DNA of 12,764 bases from Bacteroidetes bacterium UBA6183 (GTDB lineage: Bacteria > Bacteroidota > Bacteroidia > UKL13-3), in NCBI GenBank assembly GCA_002422865.1, contig DITN01000072.1:1-12764 (forward strand), given 5' to 3'. Below the pieces are notes generated by a model. That model made no database searches. It was given only the letters and a program-made list of their open reading frames with translations, and was not told where the DNA came from. The position numbers and the translations under genes were made by a program. Positions 7,513-12,764 of the stretch are shown one piece after another. Numbering within the stretch: the stretch's first letter is position 1; the number at the start of each line of letters is the position of its first letter.

Positions 7513-7554
7513 AAAAAGAGGACTCTTCAGTTTACTGAATGTCCTCTTTTTTTT
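7513..7554 (+). terminator. Terminator-like hairpin between rhodopsin and the crtY-blh fusion
   Basis: AAAAAGAGGAC (7513-7523) pairs with GTCCTCTTTTT, and an inner TTCAG/CTGAA stem closes on a TTTA loop; one T-T mismatch and one bulged C separate the two stems. It ends in a run of eight T residues. By form it is a good intrinsic terminator, and it lies 17 bases after the rhodopsin stop. No clear promoter follows it, so partial readthrough could set a high rhodopsin to low enzyme ratio. Confidence 0.85.
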
Positions 7555-7582
7555 ATCAAGATTCGATAAAATCTTACGCCTT

Positions 7583-9628
7583 ATGAAATTATCAAGCCAA
7601 GTTACGAATAACGAAAATGTTTATGATTACATCTTTTCAGGACTTGGTGCCAGTAATAGTCTCATCATTTTATCTTTACTTGAAGACAATCTGCTATTAA
7701 ATAAGAAAATTGCCATAATAGAACCGTCTCTAAAAACTATCAACGATAAAACATATTGTTTTTGGGCCTATCCAGAAGACCCAATAGTCATAAAACTTCG
7801 GTCGATAATAAGACATGAATATAAAAATATTACAATCAATGGTGGTGCACAACAGGATATTTCTACCCAACCTTACTACCTAATAAGGAGCATTGACTTA
7901 TACAGTCTTGTAAGTAAAAGACTAGAAAATGCAAAAATACCCATTTTCAATTGTTTCGTAAATGAAATTGTTTCAAGCGAAGATTACTACACGTTGAAAA
8001 CTTCAAACGGTAGTTTCAAAACTCAACATATTTTTAATAGCGTTATATCAAAGCACGAAACATCTGATATTGAAGAAATTTGTCTGCATCAATCATTTTA
8101 TGGATTAAGGGTAAAATGTAATACTGCACAATTTCAAGAGAGCACATTTGAGATGATGAACTTTAACATCGATCAAAATAACTACACTCAGTTTTTGTAC
8201 ACACTACCCTACTCAGATAAAGAAGCGCTTATTGAACTTACAAGATTTGGCAATGAAAAGGTTGAAATAGACTACGCAAAAAAATTACTACTAGAGCAGC
8301 TTAATATTAAACTAGGTTGCTATGAAATTCTTGACGAAGAAATAGGATGTATACCTATGACCACCTACTTGCACAAACCAAGTGTTTATAAAGGTGTTTT
8401 AAACACCGGTATACATGCAAATTTAATTAAACCAAGCACAGGCTACGGGTTTAAAAACATGTTTCTCTTTGCCGAGATGGTCAAAAAAGAAATCATGCAA
8501 AACAATGTAAAAAACTTAAACTCAATTTCATTAACGAAAAAGAAGAGGTATCGGTTTTATGATACCCTTTTGTTGATTATACTTCTTTATTGGCCTAAGG
8601 AAGGCAAAAAAATATTTACTAAATTATTTTCAAGCCAGCATGTAAATACCATATTTTCTTTCTTAGATGAGCAGACATCTATTGCACAAGAAATAAATAT
8701 ATTCAAATCGCTTCCAATCACCCCTTTCCTAAAATCTCTTGTTATATATGCACAAAAAAAACAGCTGTTACGATACATTGCTACATCGATAGTTTTATTT
8801 GCCTATTTCGTTATCAGCCAATATAACCAAACAATTGCTTCATATTACAGTTACTCAGCCATAATACTTGGAATGTTTTGGGTAGGAATTCCGCATGGGG
8901 CATTAGATCATTTAACCTTTTCATACAACAAGAAATCACTTTCAAAATTTATAATAAAATACTTGGCCACAATACTGATGTATTACTTTATTTGGCAAAT
9001 TCTCCCTTTCTTATCACTTTTGGTTTTTATTATTTATTCATCCTTTCATTTCGGAGAATCAGAACTTCAAGAAATAGAAATAAAAGTAACATCATATACA
9101 ACTTACATAAAGGCATTAATCGTAGGTGCCTCCATTCTATTGTTTATAATATTTACACATATCCAAGAATCAATAGATATTATCGCAAATATTAATGGAT
9201 TAGAATTTATTAAACTGAACGAAGAGATTATTGTTAAATATGCAGTTCCTGCATCTGTGCTAGCCTTTTTTTATTTACTACTAATAGCAGTATACACCAA
9301 CAAAACAAGTGTTTATAAACTTTTAATATTACTCATCGTTGGAGCGTTCACTAATCTACTAATCGCTTTCTCTATTTATTTTATTTGCCAACACAGTTTA
9401 AATGCTTGGTCACATTTAAAACATCAACTAAAGGTAAATTCAACTCGTCTGTATAAAAAGGCATTACCCCACACAATAGGTGCATTTGTAATTTTAATTG
9501 TTTGTATTTTATTAAACACACATGAAACCAACCAGATAAACACTTTACTTCCATCATTTTTTATCTTCCTTGCATGTATCAGTTTACCTCATTTTGTGTT
9601 CATGCACTTATTTTATAATCCAAAATAA
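7583..9628 (+). CDS. Fused lycopene beta-cyclase (CrtY) - beta-carotene 15,15'-dioxygenase (Blh)
   Basis: This single 681-residue frame holds two enzymes. Residues 1-390 are a full-length CrtY-type lycopene beta-cyclase: FAD-binding DYIFSGLGASNS at 15-26, DKTYCFW at 55-61, LPYSDKEALIELTRF around 208-222 with a likely catalytic Glu218, IPMT, IKPSTGYGF at 282-290, and the cyclase C-terminal signature RYRFYDTLLL and FSFLDE. Residues about 395-681 are a complete polytopic Brp/Blh beta-carotene dioxygenase: GIPHGALDH at 435-443, SSFHFGESE at 486-494, ICQHSLNAW at 601-609 and SLPHFVFMH at 667-675, which supply His ligands for iron. The first domain would make beta-carotene from lycopene at the membrane and the second would cleave it to two retinals for the rhodopsin upstream. 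No stop or frameshift separates the domains. The gene is AT-rich, and its ten Arg codons include only one CGT. Confidence 0.93.
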   Translation: MKLSSQVTNNENVYDYIFSGLGASNSLIILSLLEDNLLLNKKIAIIEPSLKTINDKTYCFWAYPEDPIVIKLRSIIRHEYKNITINGGAQQDISTQPYYLIRSIDLYSLVSKRLENAKIPIFNCFVNEIVSSEDYYTLKTSNGSFKTQHIFNSVISKHETSDIEEICLHQSFYGLRVKCNTAQFQESTFEMMNFNIDQNNYTQFLYTLPYSDKEALIELTRFGNEKVEIDYAKKLLLEQLNIKLGCYEILDEEIGCIPMTTYLHKPSVYKGVLNTGIHANLIKPSTGYGFKNMFLFAEMVKKEIMQNNVKNLNSISLTKKKRYRFYDTLLLIILLYWPKEGKKIFTKLFSSQHVNTIFSFLDEQTSIAQEINIFKSLPITPFLKSLVIYAQKKQLLRYIATSIVLFAYFVISQYNQTIASYYSYSAIILGMFWVGIPHGALDHLTFSYNKKSLSKFIIKYLATILMYYFIWQILPFLSLLVFIIYSSFHFGESELQEIEIKVTSYTTYIKALIVGASILLFIIFTHIQESIDIIANINGLEFIKLNEEIIVKYAVPASVLAFFYLLLIAVYTNKTSVYKLLILLIVGAFTNLLIAFSIYFICQHSLNAWSHLKHQLKVNSTRLYKKALPHTIGAFVILIVCILLNTHETNQINTLLPSFFIFLACISLPHFVFMHLFYNPK

Positions 9629-9665
9629 ATACCGAAGGCTATTGGAATGAGAATTACCAAATAAG

Positions 9666-10679
9666 TTACAACGCCATCAAAAACTTCACCGTATCTACAC
9701 CATCCGCATAGTCGGTTAATTCGGGCTGTTGTGCTTTACCCAAAGGTACACTGTTGTTAATGGTAGCTTTACTAACCACACATTGTATGTTTTCTTGCTG
9801 CGCTTCTAATGTTTTGGTTAACTCATTTAAATCAGCATATTGCTCGTAAAACATTACACCAAGTGGAGAAGCAATGTTGGTATCTTCTTTTAACAACAAA
9901 AAATTATTATCAAAATGTTTGGTTAAATTCATCAACAAAATGGCCTTGTGGTACGTGTAGTTATTGGCATATTTATTATGGTTGATGTGGTCGTAAAAAC
10001 CTGCTATACCTTCATAAAAATTGGCAATATCGTATCCTTCGGGCACGTAGATTTTAGATACATTACGGCAACCTAAACCAAAGTAGGTAAAAATATCCTC
10101 GCCCAACTTATACATATCTTCCGGTGTTTCATTGCCTGTTAATACAGCCACACTGGTGCGAGCCTTGCGCAACAACGAAGGTTTATTTTTAAAGTAATAC
10201 TCGAAATAACGGTTGGTATTGTTGCTACCTGTAGCTATCACCGCTTCAAAGTTTTTGGGTAAACGTTCTTCGCTTATTGTTATCTGTGTGGCCCAATCAG
10301 GAGCTATACGAATAAGATTTTCAATCACCCATTTCATCAACACGGTATCATCGCTTGATAGTTTAACAATGGCTTTATGGCCGCACACCAAAACCGACAA
10401 TAAATCGTGTAAACCCACCAAAGGAATATTGCCGGCCATAATTACCACCACATTTTTAGGTTGGGGTTGAGGTAAATTTTGGTAACCACTTAACCATTTG
10501 TTTAAATGCTCAGTAGTAAGCTCGTTGCCCCAAGCACCAACCGCCTTTTTAATGTACTCGTTTGTAAACCAAGGGTTTTTTTGGTAAGCACGATTAAAAA
10601 CAGGGTTATCGGTGGTTGCTTCTTGTTTAAAAAAGGCGCCCAATTGAGACAGTATTTGTATAGCGTGTTGAAAATTCAT
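9666..10679 (-). CDS. Acyl-CoA reductase, LuxC-like
   Basis: This 337-residue protein resembles the LuxC-type acyl-CoA reductases, which reduce an acyl-CoA or acyl thioester to an aldehyde with NADPH. Visible features are the NPWFTNEYIKKAV segment near residues 35-47, the nucleotide-binding region MAGNIPLVGLHDLLSVL (81-97), VIATGSNNTNRYF (147-159) and FGLGCRNVSK (200-209), where Cys204 is the expected thioester nucleophile. It is shorter than bioluminescence LuxC, but I recall similar short versions as common in Bacteroidota next to a ferredoxin gene. No luxD or luxE is present, so light production is not implied; the natural substrate is unknown. It diverges from the ferredoxin gene across 86 bases, suggesting shared control. 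Its end faces the end of the fusion gene, 37 bases away, with no clear terminator between them. Confidence 0.87.
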   Translation of the reverse strand: MNFQHAIQILSQLGAFFKQEATTDNPVFNRAYQKNPWFTNEYIKKAVGAWGNELTTEHLNKWLSGYQNLPQPQPKNVVVIMAGNIPLVGLHDLLSVLVCGHKAIVKLSSDDTVLMKWVIENLIRIAPDWATQITISEERLPKNFEAVIATGSNNTNRYFEYYFKNKPSLLRKARTSVAVLTGNETPEDMYKLGEDIFTYFGLGCRNVSKIYVPEGYDIANFYEGIAGFYDHINHNKYANNYTYHKAILLMNLTKHFDNNFLLLKEDTNIASPLGVMFYEQYADLNELTKTLEAQQENIQCVVSKATINNSVPLGKAQQPELTDYADGVDTVKFLMAL

Positions 10680-10691
10680 CGTTATTTAGAA

Positions 10692-10722
10692 CAATTATAT
10701 TTTTTAATGCAAAGCAACAAAA
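10692..10722 (-). promoter_or_regulatory. Possible promoter of the acyl-CoA reductase gene
   Basis: On the minus strand TTTG (complement of 10718-10721) is followed after 18 bases by TATAATTG (complement of 10692-10699), one mismatch from TAnnTTTG. The box ends 12 bases before the ATG, so the leader would be very short. This is a pattern match only. Confidence 0.35.
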
Positions 10723-10765
10723 CTTATTTTGCATTTGTTATAACAACAGAAAATAAAGAAGACTT

Positions 10766-11110
10766 ATGGCTATAATGATTACTGACGAATGCATCAACTG
10801 TGGTGCATGCGAACCTGAATGTCCAAATAATGCAATTTACGAAAGTGGTGCAGAATGGGCTTGGGCAGATGGAAATGCGTTAACCGGAACTGTAGAAGTT
10901 GATGGTGAAACGATTGATGTAAGTAAGCGCTTTGCTCCTAAATCGGACGATACATACTTTATTGTAACAGGTAAATGTACAGAGTGTGTTGGTTTCCACG
11001 AAGAGCCACAATGTGCTGCAGTATGCCCAGTTGATTGCTGTATACCTGATCCTGATCACGTTGAGTCGCAAGACCAATTGATGTTCAAGAAAAACAGAAT
11101 GCACATTTAA
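10766..11110 (+). CDS. 2[4Fe-4S] ferredoxin, YfhL/Allochromatium type
   Basis: This 114-residue electron carrier has two cysteine sets. The first is C9-x2-C12-x2-C15-x3-C19-Pro in DECINCGACEPECP; the second is C71-x2-C74-x8-C83-x3-C87-Pro. The long spacing in the second set and the roughly 27-residue C-terminal tail are typical of the YfhL / Allochromatium vinosum-type ferredoxins, which run at very low potentials. Two more Cys (91, 92) follow the second set. A 40-residue acidic insertion (about 28-68) separates the clusters, which is longer than in classic clostridial ferredoxins and is a feature I associate with Bacteroidota members. The first ATG (10766) is used because the MAI-x-ITDECI start matches the family; another ATG lies 9 bases on. 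The partner enzymes are not evident; the divergent acyl-CoA reductase is a candidate by position only. Confidence 0.93.
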   Translation: MAIMITDECINCGACEPECPNNAIYESGAEWAWADGNALTGTVEVDGETIDVSKRFAPKSDDTYFIVTGKCTECVGFHEEPQCAAVCPVDCCIPDPDHVESQDQLMFKKNRMHI

Positions 11111-11128
11111 TTAAGCATCAAAAACATT

Positions 11129-11157
11129 AAAAAGCCTCGCAACCGCGGGGCTTTTTT
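11129..11157 (+). terminator. Terminator of the ferredoxin gene
   Basis: AAAAAGCCTCGC pairs with GCGGGGCTTTTT around an AACC loop (a 12-bp stem with one G-U pair), and one more T follows the arm. It starts 18 bases after the ferredoxin stop. The flanking A and T runs could let it also work on the opposite strand. Confidence 0.92.
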
Positions 11158-11459
11158 GTTGGATAAGCTTCAATGCTCAAATCTCTGCAAGACTGTTCAA
11201 CCAACTCTGCGTTTTATTTTTACCGCAGAGGTAAAGGAGGTTTTCGCAGAGTGAAAAAGAGAGGCATTGACATGAGTTAATTTTGAGTAAAGGAGATTGC
11301 TTCGTAATTATTTCATAAAAGTAAATCACTAAACAAACTGAAACCCTCCACAATACAGAAAGTATTTCTCTGTGACCTCAGCTTCCGAAGCTTCAAAATC
11401 AGCGTTTAACCAACACGCTGTGTCTCCGTGCCTCTGTGGTTATCTCCCCAATACTGCAT
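11158..11459. repeat. Gene-free stretch with a degenerate inverted repeat of the CTCTGTGGTT type
   Basis: No coding sequence is seen. The left arm (11222-11240, starting ACCGCAGAGG) pairs imperfectly with the right arm (11422-11440, ending CCTCTGTGGT); the outer 10 bp match with one G-U pair. Inside the left half, ACTCTGCG (11204-11211) pairs with CGCAGAGT (11245-11252). The right half carries TTCTCTGTGACCTC and GTCTCCGTGCCTCTGTGG, wording I recognise as a widespread intergenic repeat of Bacteroidota and other phyla. It looks decayed. Its function is unknown. Confidence 0.5.
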
Positions 11460-11491
11460 AAAAAAGGGGAAAGAACCTTTGCTCCTTCCCC
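11460..11491 (-). terminator. Terminator of the endonuclease-family gene
   Basis: On the minus strand GGGGAAGGAGC pairs with GTTCTTTCCCC around an AAAG loop (11 bp with two G-U pairs), followed by TTTTTT. It lies 22 bases past the stop of the minus-strand gene. Confidence 0.9.
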
Positions 11492-11513
11492 GTTTCTATA
11501 CTTATTTTCTGCT

Positions 11514-12524
11514 TTATTTCTTCTTCAACGTAACCATGATGTAAACCGGCAAATGGTCGCTGTAACCATTGGTGTATTTTTCGCCAATAAAAGTGCGTAA
11601 CGGAGCACCTTTGTATTTACCTTCTGCCTCTACCATCCAAGGTTGTTTGTAAATGGTAGCAGAGCTTTTATCGTAACAAATACTTCCGGTACAGTTGGTA
11701 ATGCTGCTGCTCATTACAATTTGATCTAACATACTAAAATGTCCTCTGTAGTAATGCGAACCTTCGTTGTTCTGTTTTAACTCGTACATGGCATTAAACA
11801 AGTTTCCATTGTTTAAATCATACTCGTTGCCTTTGGCACGTAACACACTATCCATGCTGCGGTTGGTTGGTTCATCATTAAAATCACCCATAATAACAAT
11901 GTTTTCTTGTGGGTTTATTTGGTATAAACTATCGCATATACCTCTTAATACCTGCGCTGCTGCAATACGTTTAGGTTCACTGGCTTCTTCGCCTCCAATG
12001 CGTGATGGAAAATGGTTAACCAATACCACCAACTGCGACTTATTTTTAGCTTCTAATCTAACCAATAAAATATCGCGTGTTTTGGTGTTTGGCAGCGGTA
12101 TGGTAATGGCTTTGCTATGAATTAACTTAAACGATCCGGTTTTAAATAACAATCCGTTATCAATGCTGCGCTCATCTGGACCTTCTATATGCACCGTTTG
12201 GTATTTGGCTTTTTTCAATTGTTTATCAGCTGCAATGTCTTTTAACACCACATCATTTTCTACCTCACACATGCCAATAATATCAGGTGCTTGTTCTTCA
12301 TTCATACCCGAAATTACTTTGGCCATGTGGTCAACTTTATTCATGTACTTTTCGGTGTTCCAACCTTTTTTGGCAGATGGTAAAAACTCGTTGTCATTTT
12401 TGTTTGGATCGTCAATGGTATCAAACAGGTTTTCCTGATTATAAAATGCAATACACAATTTTTGCTGGGCAAAGCTGCTGTGGCCAACAATCAAGGCCGA
12501 TAGGATAAATAATAATCTGAACAT
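11514..12524 (-). CDS. Exported endonuclease/exonuclease/phosphatase-family protein
   Basis: This is a 336-residue protein with a signal peptide (hydrophobic residues 3-13, ending SSFAQQ), so it acts outside the cytoplasm. The mature part has the DNase I-like metallophosphoesterase fold: YNQENLFD at 28-35 (metal-site Asn/Glu), the CEVEN motif at 86-90 with Glu87 as a metal ligand, VNHFPSR at 169-175 with His171, GDFNDEPT at 213-220 with Asp214 and Asn216, and YSDHLPV at 321-327 with Asp323-His324. All catalytic positions are present. The substrate may be DNA, RNA or a phosphoester; the sequence does not decide. An in-frame ATG lies 24 bases upstream (12548), but it falls inside a promoter -7 box and the longer N-terminus would put extra residues before the signal peptide, so I use the ATG at 12524. 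Confidence 0.88.
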   Translation of the reverse strand: MFRLLFILSALIVGHSSFAQQKLCIAFYNQENLFDTIDDPNKNDNEFLPSAKKGWNTEKYMNKVDHMAKVISGMNEEQAPDIIGMCEVENDVVLKDIAADKQLKKAKYQTVHIEGPDERSIDNGLLFKTGSFKLIHSKAITIPLPNTKTRDILLVRLEAKNKSQLVVLVNHFPSRIGGEEASEPKRIAAAQVLRGICDSLYQINPQENIVIMGDFNDEPTNRSMDSVLRAKGNEYDLNNGNLFNAMYELKQNNEGSHYYRGHFSMLDQIVMSSSITNCTGSICYDKSSATIYKQPWMVEAEGKYKGAPLRTFIGEKYTNGYSDHLPVYIMVTLKKK

Positions 12525-12541
12525 AATTTTTAAAACGGAGG

Positions 12542-12549
12542 CAAACATA
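12542..12549 (-). promoter_or_regulatory. -7 promoter box of the endonuclease-family gene
   Basis: The minus strand reads TATGTTTG here, an exact TAnnTTTG match. Transcription would start a few bases downstream, leaving roughly 10 bases before the ATG at 12524. No strong -33 box is seen; a CTTT/TTTA run sits about 17-18 bases upstream. Confidence 0.5.
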
Positions 12550-12591
12550 ATACCTACAAATTATTTTAAAGTGTATTTTTTGTAAACATTT

Positions 12592-12651
12592 ACCCCGATT
12601 TATGCAACATGTGGCGAGGAACGAGACCGCAAATGCTGCATTAGTCGGGGT
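12592..12651. repeat. Long REP-like hairpin
   Basis: ACCCCGA (12592-12598) pairs with TCGGGGT (12645-12651), and pairing continues inward through 12599-12614 with 12627-12644. The whole stem has about 21 bp, two mismatches and a two-A bulge, closed by the loop CGAGGAACGAGA. The GCGAGGAACGAG wording resembles interspersed palindromic repeats I know from other bacterial intergenic regions. Confidence 0.6.
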
Positions 12652-12750
12652 TAACCCCGATTTAGAAAATCGGCCAAGTTGTTTAAGCAAAGCAACTTGA
12701 TGACTAGATTTTCTTATATCGATTTTTCTTTTGAGTCATCAAAGAAAAAT
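12646..12750. repeat. Cluster of further inverted repeats at the window edge
   Basis: Successive palindromes are packed here: CGGGGTTAACCCCG (12646-12659, perfect); CCGATTT/AAATCGG (12657-12663 with 12667-12673); CAAGTTG/CAACTTG (12675-12681 with 12693-12699); GATGACT/AGTCATC (12699-12705 with 12734-12740); and ATTTTTCTTT/AAAGAAAAAT (12722-12731 with 12741-12750). The motif ACCCCGATTTA at 12654-12664 repeats the start of the preceding hairpin (12592-12602). No coding sequence is seen from 12549 to the window end. Confidence 0.55.
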
Positions 12751-12764
12751 TTGGATTTACCGCA

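Noticed and set aside
9666..10679. Bioluminescence role for the LuxC-like gene
   Set aside because: No luxA, luxB, luxD or luxE is nearby, and short LuxC-like reductases next to ferredoxin genes occur in non-luminous Bacteroidota.
12525..12548. Earlier ATG start for the endonuclease-family protein
   Set aside because: This ATG lies inside the minus-strand TATGTTTG box, so it would probably not be in the transcript; the ATG at 12524 begins a standard signal peptide.
12592..12750. CRISPR array or integron attC site
   Set aside because: The repeats are palindromes of different sequence and spacing, not evenly spaced identical repeats, and no cas gene, integrase or cassette gene is visible.

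Overview
The window reads as a chromosome segment from a Bacteroidota bacterium, probably an aquatic member. The evidence is an AT-rich genome, a type IX secretion sorting domain (a Bacteroidota trait), TAnnTTTG-type promoter boxes, start codons without Shine-Dalgarno sequences, a flavobacterial-type proteorhodopsin, and the divergent pair of LuxC-like acyl-CoA reductase and YfhL-like ferredoxin, which I know as a common Bacteroidota arrangement. No species can be named from the sequence alone.

Layout. (1) Positions 1-1564: the 3' end of a SPOR-domain envelope protein, then an exported periplasmic-binding-fold protein. (2) Positions 1557-4813, minus strand: a lipoprotein M1 aminopeptidase followed 5 bases later by an HD-domain nucleotide phosphohydrolase, probably one operon. 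(3) Positions 4855-6292, plus strand: a biotin carboxyl carrier protein, then an exported CxxCH-containing protein with a T9SS sorting domain and a strong terminator. (4) Positions 6293-9628: a 486-base non-coding leader with a long-range inverted repeat, a proton-pumping rhodopsin, a terminator-like hairpin, and one 681-residue protein that joins a complete CrtY-type lycopene beta-cyclase to a complete Brp/Blh-type beta-carotene 15,15'-dioxygenase. (5) Positions 9666-11110: acyl-CoA reductase (minus) divergent from a 2[4Fe-4S] ferredoxin (plus). (6) Positions 11111-11513: no gene; a terminator at each end and a degenerate inverted repeat of an interspersed type. (7) Positions 11514-12548, minus: an exported endonuclease/exonuclease/phosphatase-family protein. 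Upstream of it, at the window edge, lies a cluster of REP-like hairpins.

The centrepiece is the light-harvesting cassette at 6574-9628. The fusion protein would turn lycopene into beta-carotene and cleave it to retinal, and the rhodopsin would bind that retinal at Lys223 and pump protons. The genes that make lycopene (crtE, crtB, crtI) are not here and must be elsewhere. The rhodopsin has Met at the spectral-tuning site, which predicts green absorption, and Gly at the helix-E position that opens a carotenoid-antenna fenestration in xanthorhodopsin, so an antenna is possible. Arginine codon use in the cassette (mostly AGA/AGG) differs from that of a neighbouring gene I counted (mostly CGT/CGC), which fits acquisition as a unit but does not prove it.
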